A stretch of 64,000 bases of DNA from NCBI GenBank assembly GCA_031772625.1, contig CM062815.1, forward strand, positions 917,134,979 to 917,198,978. The letters are read 5' to 3'. Within the stretch, counting starts at the first letter, position 1. Each line of letters opens with the position of its first letter. This document shows positions 21,742-34,045 of this stretch, one piece after another. The position numbers and the translations under genes are program-made. This stretch comes from Pinus tabuliformis. Its lineage: Eukaryota; Streptophyta; Pinopsida; Pinales; Pinaceae. The notes below the pieces were generated by a model, which searched no databases, was not told the origin of the DNA, and saw only the letters and a program-made list of their open reading frames with translations.

Positions 21742-22134
21742 CCCCATGAAATCCACTTTTTCGCCTCCCACCTTTTGTGACCATTGTCTCATGCCATCCC
21801 TCTCCATTACTCTTCGTCCAAATGGCGCCTCCATCCCCACTCTACTCCAATATAATTCTTCCACCTAGCACTCCCCATCCACTCCTCTCCCATCATCGTC
21901 ACATCCTTCCCCGCTCCAATCCAATGCACTCTCGCTACATGGCACCTCTGTTGCACCCGTTATTTAACCATTCCATCCCAGAATAATGGACCTGCTTAAT
22001 TAAATGGGTAATCCATCAACGGTAAGCTATTTTTGTATTAATAAAGCCTGGACTTGTTCATTTTCCATTCCTTTTATTGTTTTGAGACATTAGAGACCAA
22101 AAAATGTTATAGCACTTAATCAACATACCATAAA

Positions 22135-22767
22135 TTGTTACAGTGTCCGGTCAACATACGAGACAACCACATTGACCAATCAGCAAGCGAACTACCTTTT
22201 TACCAAGACACCAATATTCATCCAGCCGATTCTTGGGTAATTTCAATCTACCCTATTTTTTATTCCAACGTGGCCCCTAAAGCCAAATCTAAGGCTACAG
22301 ATGAAAACCCACTTCTACCCCCTGTAATTGATTTGGACCACCAACCTCTGGTATATCAGGAGTATAAAATCCTTAAAACCAATTGTGAATTTGACCTCTA
22401 TGTACTCCAAAACTAGTTAAAACAAAATTTTATTGATCTTAGTGATGAATTAGGTTTGTGGGACACTTTCCTACCCCAATTCATTTTTCTTTAGACCCAC
22501 CATTTTCTTGAATTTTTTTCGTGGTGCCGCTTCCAGTATATTCTCAGTCAGAGGGAAATTCTGGCCTAGAACAATGATATCCTTCTCACTATTACCTCTG
22601 ATTCCATTTTCCAAATGCCCCAAATTCAAAACTCTACCCCTATGAAACCTTTTTCAGTAGATTCCCTCATGGAACTCTAAAAGAACTTCACTTTCCCACA
22701 CAAAGCAAAGATATTTGAAACATTACTCCCTGAGGATGCTTAATTGCCTAAGAAAATTCCCCGATAT
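22135..22767 (+). pseudogene. Remnant of the LTR-encoded protein in element A's 3' LTR
   Basis: One frame, crossed by four or five stops, reads HQPLVYQEYKI, ELGLWDTFLPQF, QREI and DSLMEL. The LTR protein of element B reads WQPLADLDYQI, VLGIWDSFLPIF, QRAV and LSLMDL in the same order and at similar spacing. The gene is cut at 22767 by element E, leaving roughly the first 170-200 codons. This is an old relative of the protein at 42110-45856. No known domain recognised. Confidence 0.65.
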
Positions 22768-23957
22768 TGTAATGCCCCACTTAAATTTTATCCTACAAAT
22801 TTTATTAATGTTTACATTATTTGAAAATATTGAGAAATATTGGTCTAATATAAAATTCTTGATTTCTATTATTCAAATTCCCAACTTACCTTCTCAAATT
22901 GAATCTTAGGAAGGATATGGTCTCATTCCATTATTTCAAATAATATATGTATTCATCTCACATTCCGCAATGTACCCTCACATTTACTAGGGAGAAGACA
23001 TGGTCCTCTCCAACTCATTATCAATATATATATATATTCATCTCACATTCCCCAATGTACCCTCACATTTACTAGGGAGAAGACATGTTCCTCTCCAACT
23101 CAATATCAATATATATATTCATCTCACATTCCCCAATGTACCCTCACATTTACTTGGGAGAAGACATAGTCCTCTCTATTTGGTTCACTATATATATATA
23201 TATATATATTCATCTCACATTCCCAAATGTACTTTCATATTTACTTGGGAGAAGACATGGTCCTCTCCCATTAATTTCCCAATTTTATATTCATGTCACA
23301 TTTCCAAATGTACTCCCAGCTTTACCTGGGAGAAGAGAAGTCAACTGTAAGGATGGATGAGAAGTTAATGACATTAATGAGAGGTGGTTGAGATGGAGAA
23401 GAGAGGGAGGGTATAAAAAGGGAAGGGGGAAGGGAGAAAAGGGGAGGTGGGGTCTTGCTTATGATTTTGGGGGTTGATTGTGATTTTAGGATTTGTTGTG
23501 ATTTTTGGAGACCTTAGGAACTTGTGGAGGTTTCTTGGGTTGTTGAGAGGAGAGAAATATTGTTCATCTTGGTCTAGATCATTCATCTTAGCCACACACA
23601 CTACACCTGGTTGGACTTAGGCTCGGAGGGCTAGGGAACCTGTGGAGGTTTCTTGGGCTAGGAATTACTTCCTAGTTGGCTGGGAGGTAAATCTAGTTGG
23701 GTTAGTCAAGAGGAGTGTTCAGCAGGAGCAGCAGCTCAAAGACATCTCCACCAACCACCGGTATAGGTATTCTTCTATAGATTACTCAGGTAAATTTATT
23801 AAAATGAAATGTTCTCCACAAGTTATAAGGATTATAATGTAAATGGTAAAAGTTTATTTGTTTAAAATTATTGTAAGAAAGTAAACTATTGCCTCTTATT
23901 TCATTTAAATTCATTAGAAATAGATATGTTAGAAGGCCCTAGGATAGGGCTCTTACA
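22768..23957 (+). repeat. Element E 5' LTR
   Basis: It begins TGTAATGCCCCAC and ends CTCTTACA, two bases before the primer site. The first ~440 bp match 39308-39860 closely. The five-base sequence before it is GATAT; the matching right-hand duplication is outside the window. Confidence 0.85.
22951..23345 (+). repeat. Minisatellite in element E 5' LTR
   Basis: Five tandem units of about 80-90 bp start at 22951, 23036, 23118, 23208 and 23288. Each begins ATTCATCTCACATTCC and includes a GGGAGAAGACATGG-like core; AT dinucleotide runs separate the units. Open frames across it are by-products of the repeat. Confidence 0.88.
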
Positions 23958-23959
23958 CA

Positions 23960-23971
23960 TGGTATCAGAGC
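23960..23971 (+). promoter_or_regulatory. Element E primer-binding site
   Basis: TGGTATCAGAGC, two bases after the LTR, continuing TTTGGTTC. Confidence 0.85.
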
Positions 23972-26900
23972 TTTGGTTCAAAATCTGGACCCAAAGCCCA
24001 CTAAATAGCTGTTGCATAATCAAATTTCTTACTAAATAGTTGAAAATCTAGAAAATTAGAATGCCAAAATGTTTCAACAGTGGTTCAATGGCATAGTGCC
24101 TAGGGATATGATAGAGCTAGTGTTTTGCTTCAACTTAAGTGCACTGGTAAAATTCCTGACAGAATAAATAATATTATAGAAATCAAGAAATCCAATTTGT
24201 TGAGGTGTCAATCTATCTTGTGCAACAAATGAACTCTTGCATTCAGTAAAATGTGTTTAATACCATGAGTGTGTTTAAATGGTCAAAGAATAATACTGTT
24301 TAGATTTTCCACTAATTTATCGACTAGGCATACTCTAATTATGCTAACAGAATCAAACAATAGAAAGAAACAAATCCTTGTAAATGTCATGCTAATGCTT
24401 CATTTTTATCTTGTAATCGGTGAGTTAGGACATCTTCCCATAAGTTAAACTCAATGTTGGCAACAAAATCTGGAAATGAATGTAAGCCAAATAGTATCAA
24501 AATCGGAAGTGTAATTATCTTCATTCACTGTAGTTATTATGAGTAAGAATATATTCATTACAGCTGCAAATATCCAAGCCAAAATTATGTTGCCCTTATG
24601 TGCCAAAAGGAATAAGATGTTTCCCTTTTTTTTGCATATCCTTGGGCTGTTCTCTTTGACTTTCACGCCATTAGGGTCTTGCTGCATTCAAGCCTCCCAC
24701 TCAACACTGAGAATGCAATTGCATAATAGGCATGGAATTAGGTCTGATCCCAGAGATTAGCGAGCTCAGTCTAATATACTAGTCCCATAGAGCCACTAGG
24801 AAGGACGGAAGTAGAGGAAGCAAGAAGGAATTGAAAACAAGGAACAACATTGTGTCGCATTGCTTCTTGTCATTCAATCATCCAATTGTAGTGGCAAATT
24901 ACAGTGAAAGAAAAAAATAATGAATTCAACCCAGCATCCCAAAAAAACTCATGATAGTGAGCTTCAGTCAACGATATGCACATTTCCAAAATCCAGTTTC
25001 ACCTTTCTAGTAGACAAGTCCCTAAGAGTGGGAGTGTAACCAAGGTGGCATAGTGAGAGGACTTCTCTAACCAGGGTGGCATAGTGAATGTCATAGTGTA
25101 ACATAGGGTGGCATAATTAACCTTATCCTCATAGAATTTGGCCACTGAAAAGGAAAAGGCACTCAGAGTCACTGTTAGTGGAGAAAATAAACAGAAGCCT
25201 CATACTCAAGGCATCACACTAGACAACTTCCAAAACCAAGATGTAAATATCTAGCAACTAAAATCATGAAGCCTCCCAATGAAAACAACACACATTATAG
25301 ATGAAGATATTTTTTTAGTAAAGAGAATGGGCAATGCTAACTACATAGAATAAGAATAATCTTTTTCATCGGTGTTCTATGCAACATTTCTGTTTGTGAT
25401 TCAGGAAAAGAAACTGATCGTTTATGTTGTTGAAGGATTTGGGGCTACAACTGCATGAATATTAACTAAAAGCAAATCAATTCCAAAACCCATTGAGGAC
25501 CACTGGTAATGAAAACTTAACATTGGGGTTATATGGAGAAATGGATAATATTGGTCACAAACATAAAATGAGGGAATACACCAGAGAAACTATCTCATCT
25601 TAGTCCATGTACAACTCTTTATCTACATATCCATTTGACTTGTGATGACATAGGTGGTGAAAGGTCCAAAATCCAATCAAGTAGCAAGATAACCCAAGTC
25701 ATGCACACCCCCATATCCTCTAATATCCTTTTAGCTCTCTTGGAAGAACTGTTATTGATGTGAATTGTTGCTCTTCATTTTTATTAACACTCAACTGCAA
25801 AAATTTAAGGACTTTATAACTCAACAATGTAGCTATACTAGACTCAAGATTAACATTTTTGAGTTCAATCACATATCCATCACCTTCTTCTGAATCTATG
25901 GATATCATGGAGTGAACGTAGCAATATTAAGTGGATATCATGACCATGGAGTGAACCCTATACATTACAGAAATAATTTCTTCTCTAAGCAGGAGAATAC
26001 TCTGAAATTGTATGACATGGTATTAATCTTTTTTTTTTTCATTCTATATTTATATTACTTTTATGTGTCATGTTTATGATGTGAGCTTCATTCACACCAA
26101 AATGTACAAACACAAGTGCATATAAATTTTGGTGAATGTCCATAGAAATTAAAGTGGTGAGAATTTCTAGAGAACGCTACATATGGACATAGAGGCATTA
26201 AAAATTTGGATGCAATGTGCATTGGACTGAAAAGATGTTGCATCTATCTTTTACTTCCATGCAAGGAAAAACACTAGAATTTGATGTGAGGCCAACTACA
26301 AAGCTTCTACTAAACATAATATACGAGAGCTTTGACAGAATTACAAGTGTGAAAAAACAATATTTTGATAGGTAGCTTTCACCAATTTCGGAGATGCTTA
26401 GGAATAATAAAATGAATTTTCATGAGATGAATCCATACAACCTTTTCTCGCTATTTCTCCATTACTGGATGGAAATTTGAAAAAAATCAAGACATCTAGT
26501 TCTACAATATCATCAAAATATTCTGTTACAAAAGCATCTAGCTTTCATATTGAAAACTATGTCACGAATAAATATTACCTCATATTACTTCTACTACTAA
26601 AATAATATAAATACTTGTAAAATAATATCAAATATTTGCAATTAGAAGAATACAAATCTCTTTCAACATACATATTTATAGACTAAAATGCAAAATTTGG
26701 TTCATTTGATTCACTGTGTTCCATGCAACAACATCAGCTTTCACACTTGTAACTTGCATTAAATCAAATAGTTTCTTAGCATCATCACACTAGCCATGAA
26801 CACCATCCTTCATAAAATCCTGACCTTGAGATGCAACTCCTATGTTCAATTTACTAATCTGTTCATAATCTCCAAAAATAAAACTCTCTACGTTTTTTTT

Positions 26901-29900
26901 TGAGAGACTGATTCAGATGTCAATGTAGCTCACCATTGCTTTTGCTTATTCTCTGTAGGAAGCAAAATTTTTTTCCATAATATTCCCATTAGAAGAATGC
27001 ATTCAAAACAATGTAAATCTAGGGCCTTATCTTCTAGCAATATAGATGTGAACTAACGCTAAAGTCAATTAGGACCAACTATTTGGAGTCCCGGTGAACT
27101 ATCACATTTGATGTTGTTAGATCAACACACACCAAACCTCCCTCATGAGAGTCCAACTCTATATATCTTCCATATATTTAGATGTAAGGGTGTGCACTTC
27201 AAAGTCAAAAGAGTGGGAATTTCACCTCCAAGCCTTCTAGCCTTATTCATGCAACATGCTTCCCCATTAAGAAATTTTGAGATCACCTTTGAATCTAGTA
27301 TGGTATACCTATACTTATTGGAGAAACACAACATAATTATGCCCTTTCTTCCCAAAATTCACATTCAAATGAAAGATGTATTTCCTCACATCCTCTATGT
27401 TCCCTTAAATAAAGTAATTGATTCATATCCCATTGACTTGTGTGATCTAAACTGCATTATTTAAGTGGTAACATGCTTAAATGAGTGGCGCAGACACCAG
27501 GTGTTTAAGAAACCATCAACTACTCAAAACTATGTCCAAAAACTACGGGCCAAAACTGTTGGCTATGATCTTTTTAAATCTAAGAGTGACCACTTTTGGA
27601 GTATATCCAAAAACCATTTTAAATAAGATGAGCATTCCTTATAAATACTCCTAGATCACTATTGCACCATCTAAAAATATGTGGGTTTGGGTAGGGCTAC
27701 AGGAACATAAGTTTGTATCTCTCATTTTTGCAAATGGTTTTCTGGTTGATTTGTTGTAGGTGTTGGTTTCCCTTTTCCTAAGAAATTTTCTAATTGGAGA
27801 CCTATTTTCAAGGGTCAATACCTTTCCTTTTTTCCATAAATTCAATCTCAAAGTTTCATTTTACTGTCAATATTTCACTATTGCTAGGAATTGTGCTTCA
27901 AACTGATCCATTTATGTTTTTGTTATGCTGTTCTTCCTACCACGTACTACTTAGAATGGATCTCTTGGACAAATCTCTGTGATGGGTACTATTAATTTGA
28001 TATCCTACCTTGAAACTTTTTCCTGAATCTTCCATCCAATGTTGATACCACTGGATTTATTTTATCTACCTACCAAAAATACGTACTCCCCTCTGCAATC
28101 TTAAGACTATGTTATATCTATCTCATTAGTATGCCATCTAAAATCTCCAAACAACCTTCATGAAGAAGAATATTTTTTTTTTTTAATTTGCACACATTGA
28201 TTCTTGTGGGATACTTTCTCCTATACAGTAAGATTTAAAACCTTCAGAACTGGCCTTTATGAAAACCTTATCAATTAGCATAATGATTAATACTCCGTCT
28301 GCTGACTAGATCTTTGTTATTCTGTCATAAAAGAAGAGGGTAACAAACCACTTGATAAATGTGCCAGCCATTTCTGTCTTTATAACTATAGTCGGTAACA
28401 TGCCCTTGAACAATACTAGGATCAACTTTGTCGACTCTTATGTAAGTATCATCTTCCTCAAAAAATTGTGCCATCTATTGAAAAACACAATATCCATCTT
28501 GCAAATCGGAATTCGTGCATGCTCTACATCGTCACAAGTGCTATGAAACAACAATATCATAATATTTTTATGTAAAACACTGTTGTTGTTGGTCAAAATA
28601 TTTTACTTCCTCATCACATGTTATATCATTGTTATCTTGATCAACCTCTTCTTTTGCACGCATAGTGATAATTTTCTAGGTTTTTAATAGGAATTTACAC
28701 TGTTTTTAAGTGTTTGGGTTGCACTTTCCTAAATAAAGAGTTGAACTTTGGATGGAGAGACTATGATAATCTACAACTTCCATTTGTGCTGCCATTCTTC
28801 TTAGTCTTACACTGTAAGAAACTTATAGGTTTCTTGCTTTTTTTTATTTCCTTCATTTTCTCTTGGGCACAACAGATAACAAACATATCCTTAACATCTC
28901 TGAGAAACTCTTTCCAACCTATTTTAGGGAAGATATTGCAACTATATCAAATTGTCCCTCCTCTTTCAAAGGCTTCAGGATATGCCTCTTATCTTCTTGA
29001 TGCACTTATAAGTGTTTTCTTTTCTGTCACAGACGATATTGCTATCTTATTGCATACCGAATAACAAATGATAGCATTCTTAGGCACTGCATAAGACACT
29101 TCAAATTCAGCTTATCTTAATATAGCCCTATATAACACTTGAGAGGTAATTCTCTAGGTGGCATCAACATTTTCTCATCATAAACCCTTAACTACACTTG
29201 GATTTTGCATAGTGACTCCATTGTCCCTTAAGCATTGGTCCATCAAACATCTTCAACCAAATGCCCAAAAAAAAAAAATCTTCGCCTTTACTTTTTGTTC
29301 GTTTTTACAGCCTAGGGTTTCTTGTTAAATTTTTGTCTAAGTTGATTAAATCCAAGGGTGTTTCATTTCTCATATATTTTGAATGCTTGGATCTCACATG
29401 CTGAACAATAGTTTCATGGTTTATCTATAGCATTGCTAGGATTAAGGATTAACCTAGGTTTATCATTAATTGTCACATCTAAAGATCTATCCAAATATTT
29501 GAAGTCTCATCTTTCTGATTGGGTTTCTTATACTAAGGATTTAGGGTAAGTGTTGCACCATTTTCTTGATCTACACATTATAGAAGTGTCAACCCTAAAT
29601 CAAGGTGAACGACTTGCTTGGCAAGTTGAATAAATTCTACCTTAATTGCTTGACGTTCAAGGCTACAAATCTAATTCTTTTCAGATCTGAATCTGTTTAT
29701 GAAAAATAAAGCACACTAATGGCATAATAATCATTTATTTCTCATCATAAAATTCAAATGCATGAGATTGACACCTTCCAAGTCAATTTCATGATGGAAC
29801 AATTGACTGCATAAATGGTTTAATTTTCAATCTATTTTCATTGCTTTCTTGCAATGATTTTGATAAATCTAGTAGCAGAAAACATCTCCAAGGACAAAGT

Positions 29901-32712
29901 CATGCCAAAACAAGATGAACAACCTGACTAATATAATTAGAATGATATGTGTTTTTGAAGTTTAATGTTTGGAGTTTGACATCACATTATTCGGATCTGC
30001 AAGTAATCATGATGGGTTTGGTATTTTATAGCTTGATACATGTTCTAAAGACTCACATTAATGCATGAACAAGCCTATCCCTTAGCCCTTTGGAATTTAC
30101 GAACACGATTTGCTAATATGCAATCAGATCACACCAATCAGATCACACTCTGCTATGTCAAAACGTTCCCTTTTTGAAAATTTTTGCATGACTGATATCT
30201 CAGGTATATCCAAAACTAAATCAGTGTTGATAACAGCCCAAACATCTACTCAATAACACTTGCATCACAATGGTTCTATCTTCTGTTGCGAGGGGTTCAA
30301 GTACTGGCTTTTACTGCAAAATTCCTGAGTTCATGTTAATGTCCTGAATGATCAAACTTTGGGGTGTATTTGCATCATTGTTATGTCAGCTTTCCTGTTC
30401 TGGAACCAGTATATATCTTCTATTTTTTATTATTGTGGTTGCATTGTTGTACATACATAGTCTTGTGCTTTGGTGTTGGTGTCTTCTGTCATATCTAACC
30501 ATCATTAATGTGTTTATTTGGCACTAGTTTGACCATTGTATGCTGGAATATAAACTTTGATTTCATTTACAACACTTCTCTCTTGAATTTTGGAAAATTT
30601 TGACATTGTTTCAAATTTCATTCATATTTGAAATAACACTTGAATGCTCATTAATTGGTATACATTTGGAAGCACTAAGGGAGTATTTCTCCACTATTTC
30701 ATCATTTACACAGTAACATATGTATGACATTCATTGTTTTTTTTTCTTGCAATCACTTCACTGGATATGCTATACTTGGGTTCTTCATAATGAAAATTTT
30801 GAAGTGATCATTCTTTTAAGCACTGGGAATATCTCCTCGATACATTTTGAATTTTTGATTATAAAGCATACCCTTTAATCCATATGCTGATGTTTCAGAA
30901 CTCATATAATGTTCATACTCAATGTTGATGTTGGCATACCTTTTGTTGTGATGACTGCTTAGCCTAAAGGCTAATACACAGAAGGGGATAACATCAAATA
31001 TTGGGAAATATGGTCACTATCCATGTGCCATAACTGTCATATTTCACTTGGAAATTTGCAATTTCCATCATATACAGATGGCATATTAAGTGCACATTGT
31101 TTACATGGCATATAATTGGGATATATAATTTGTACAAACAAGTGGTGGATGTTCCCTAAATGCTGATGAATTTCCTTGATCCCTTAAAGTAATATTGATA
31201 CATGGATTTCTCACTGTTTACTAAATATGAAGTTTATTGACTGGAATACCATCACACATAATTGTATTATTTTCCATGGATATGCAACACCTGGTGGAAT
31301 TTTCTAGTGACAACATAAATTGAATACAATGGACTTGTGTAAGGCTACTATGATAGTTTTTTTAATGATATTAAATTAAATGAGAAGATAAAAATGTAGA
31401 GAATTTGGGATTTTAGAATGGAAGCTTATTTAGTCAATAAAAGACCAGTGGAAATATTAGAATACACTCTTACCCTTATTCTAGTGTTGAATAAAAATAT
31501 CATGAAAAATAATGTGTCTCTAGTTTTGAATAAGAGGACCCTCAACTTTCTTCGCAACTTAAGCGGTCACTGGCCAGTTGTGAAAGGAGTAGGCATCCTT
31601 AGAAATGTGGTGCCATTTAGAAGGGAAATACTAATAGCAACAAGGAAAAGGAAATTATTCCATTCGTTTAATTATTTCTCATTTGATGGGTCATATTATG
31701 AGTTGCATTATATATCATGAAATTGTCTTAGTACTAGTAAACAATGATTAAATATATAATAAATTTGAACCTTTGACATTTAGAGGACATTTCTCTCAAA
31801 TTACAAAAAAAAAAAGTATGAAAATTATGCTGGAAACAGTTTCTGAAGTTTTGAGTCTTTTATTTTCAAAATTAACTAATTGATTTGGAAGATGAAAAAC
31901 CAACAAAATGGAAGAGTGGGACTTTTATATTCACTAAGGTTTTAAATAAATTATATGCATAAAACTTATACTAGCACCTTCTAGTAGAATTGATAGTGCA
32001 CCAATTCTTTGCTTGCCATTATTTTGGTTTTGGTACCACCTTATAGCATATCCGGGTTCAAATGCTATTTTCAATGATGGACAACTAAATCTGTTTCAAC
32101 TCTAATTATTATTGAGGGGTTCCAAAAGGATGTCACATGAGCATTTATGATGCCCATTTTAATGTAGATAGCCACCTATGTTAAGGTTCTATTTTGCAGT
32201 TCCATGTTGTTATTTATGAACATTATATACTTTTGGTTGGACACGTGAAAATCAATTGATGGATTTGGTATTGATGATGGAAATGTTGGATATATGACCA
32301 ATTGTATGACTTACTTGGTTACAATTTATCTAGTGCATTACTTGTTAGAGTTATTGTTGCATCGTATAGGCTTATATAGATATGATTTATCTAATCAATG
32401 ACTTAGTGAAATTATGATTTATCTGATGTAAGATTTATTTCTAGTATGAACAACAAAAATTAACACATGGACACTGGGCTTAATAAACATGATGTTTAAT
32501 ATCATGTATCTATATCTATTTTTTGGTTATATATATGCATGGATGAGAACTAAACTACAGATTGGAAAGAACCATATGATAACGAAGATCTACTATTCCA
32601 TTAGGGAAGGTCGTGACGACCAATGATGAAAGGTACAATGTACATTCTTCTATTACATTTGGTATCTACTTGATATGCACTCTTATGACATGAGTAAAAT
32701 GCAAATGACAGG
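23972..32712. other. Element E interior: 8.7 kb AT-rich, no recognised genes
   Basis: Long AT-rich stretch with poly-T and poly-A runs. The longest frame is 118 codons (27108-27464). I looked for gag knuckles, D-S/T-G protease, YVDD-like polymerase and DDE integrase motifs on both strands and recognised none. It may be a non-coding interior as in large retrotransposon derivatives, or contain older insertions too decayed to read. Confidence 0.6.
32708..32712. repeat. Target-site duplication of element D, left copy
   Basis: ACAGG, repeated exactly at 38817-38821. Confidence 0.92.
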
Positions 32713-33117
32713 TGTTAGGGTCCCACCCTAACCCTCTTATTTATGTCATGGGATCATGTCATAGTCAAGATGCAATAAAGCCCATATTAATATGTGTAAG
32801 TGGTTAACTCGCAATTAATGACGGGACCACAGTTAGTTGCAAATGGGCCGTAGTATTAGATAGATGGTATTAATAAAACCCACGTTATTGGCCCGTGGTA
32901 TTGCATGTATGAGTCATATATAAAGGATAGAGACTCCCTGTGAGGAGCATTGTGTCTTATTTTGTAGTCGAGCTCTGCTCTATTGGAGGTTGCCCCCTCG
33001 AAGAGGCAAGTGAACATTACTCTCTGAATAATAAATTCATTGCTATTCTGTGTTCTGGGTATCTTTTCTTCGCATATTCTGTATTTGGGTATCATTTTGC
33101 AGGTTAAGAGCATAACA
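32713..33117 (+). repeat. Element D 5' LTR
   Basis: Begins TGTTAGGGTCCCACCC, ends GCATAACA. It contains a TATA-like ATATATAAAGG near 32917, about 30 bp before GACTCCCTGTGAGG, a likely transcription start region. Confidence 0.93.
32917..32926 (+). promoter_or_regulatory. Probable TATA box of element D LTR
   Basis: CATATATAAAGG context within the 5' LTR, repeated in the 3' LTR near 38618. Position in the LTR fits a promoter. Confidence 0.55.
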
Positions 33118-33119
33118 AG

Positions 33120-33131
33120 TGGTATCAGAGC
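33120..33131 (+). promoter_or_regulatory. Element D primer-binding site
   Basis: TGGTATCAGAGC two bases after the LTR. Confidence 0.9.
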
Positions 33132-34045
33132 ACTTTCCAGGGCCGGTGGGATCTCTAATTCTTAGAATTTTTTTTTTTTTCGGCTAGAGACATGTTCCGG
33201 CGTCTTTAAACCATGGGATCTATCGTTAAGCGCATAAACCTGCGGATTTTGGGAGGCATGCATGCAAGAAATACAAGAGGTGGTCACGTCTGTTGGACTC
33301 CCTTGTAACCCCTGTGGGTACCCCTTCGAGTAGTAGCGCATTAGAAAGAACCGCGCACAGACTGTCTTCCACGTACCCTCTGGGTATATCGGAAGCCCCC
33401 TAGGCTCCCTTGAAACCTCGCCATAGATAAACCGTCAGCCGTCTTGTGGCTACAGTACACCGAGAACAGCACTCGGAGAGATTACTCACCCGTACGATAG
33501 GGAAGTTGGGTTGTACGGCTAAGGGTACGGTCGATCCTCCTTAGTTAGAGCCCTGAAACATTGGGCCGAGTACTACTGCCAGACCCTTATGTATATTTCG
33601 ATCTGTAGCACCTGACACTCCTCACGACCATGCTTTCCTTTTCTATCGGGGGATCACACGTCATCTATTCCCGATCCACGGGTGGAAAGAGGTGCAGGAG
33701 TAGCAGACATCAGATCCATCAGATCTGCCGCAGTAGTTGTTCTGCCATTCAGATCTCTCAGACCCACCAGATCGGAGTTGTTGTGAAGGGTTCCTATACC
33801 GGGGTATACTTTTCGCAGGACTTTTGGCAGCATTGACATTTTGAGGATTTGGCGACTGCAGTATTGATCAAGAAGGAGTAAAACTCCGTTAGGAGTTTTC
33901 AAAAAAAAAAAAAAGTCTGAGATCTTCCGGGGCGCTTATTGGTGATCTAGCCCATCAGAATCAGGACGACGAGCTAAGCAAGGTGGTACCATTCAATTTA
34001 TTAGTCAAATTTTTTTGGCGGTCCCAATTTTTCATCAAGTTGGTG
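33132..34045 (+). other. Element D leader, non-coding
   Basis: About 0.9 kb between primer site and gag start. It contains a poly-T run near 33170 and a poly-A run near 33901. Short frames only. Confidence 0.6.

Larger units (their letters stand above)
1..22767 (+). mobile_element. Element A: old Ty3/gypsy retrotransposon, base layer (interrupted, truncated)
   Basis: This is the outermost element. Its gag begins at the left edge, is interrupted by the copia insertion (649-15283) and resumes at 15284. Protease, an RNase H-like domain, reverse transcriptase, RNase H remnant and integrase follow to about 20641, and its 3' LTR begins at 20896. The 5' LTR must lie just left of the window. The proteins are clearly related to element B (39861 onward) from gag to integrase, in the same unusual domain order. 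It has many stop codons and frameshifts, so it is dead and older than B. The chromodomain is absent, and the integrase style (TDYFTKWIEA) recalls the non-chromoviral Athila/Tat side of Ty3/gypsy; that lineage placement is my inference. Confidence 0.85.
20896..22767 (+). repeat. Element A 3' LTR, left portion (cut by element E)
   Basis: It starts TGTTATGG at the position homologous to B's LTR start. Contents: AT-rich DNA to about 21500, a G-rich run near 21592-21615, a 32-nt pure C run at 21707-21738, and remnants of the LTR-encoded reading frame from about 22135. The rest of the LTR lies beyond element E, outside the window. Confidence 0.65.

Noticed and set aside
22951..23345. Possible CRISPR-like array.
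   Set aside because: Whole units are repeated with AT-rich joints; there are no unique spacers, and it lies in a plant LTR.
23000..23360. Two overlapping frames of 116 and 91 codons with repeated LGRRHGPL- and SHIPQCT-like peptides (also 39452-39882).
   Set aside because: They are translations of the E LTR minisatellite and AT runs, not genes.
24000..32700. A host gene or long non-coding RNA gene in the E interior.
   Set aside because: No exon-like run of conserved protein or clear splice pattern was recognised; short frames have ordinary AT-rich composition.
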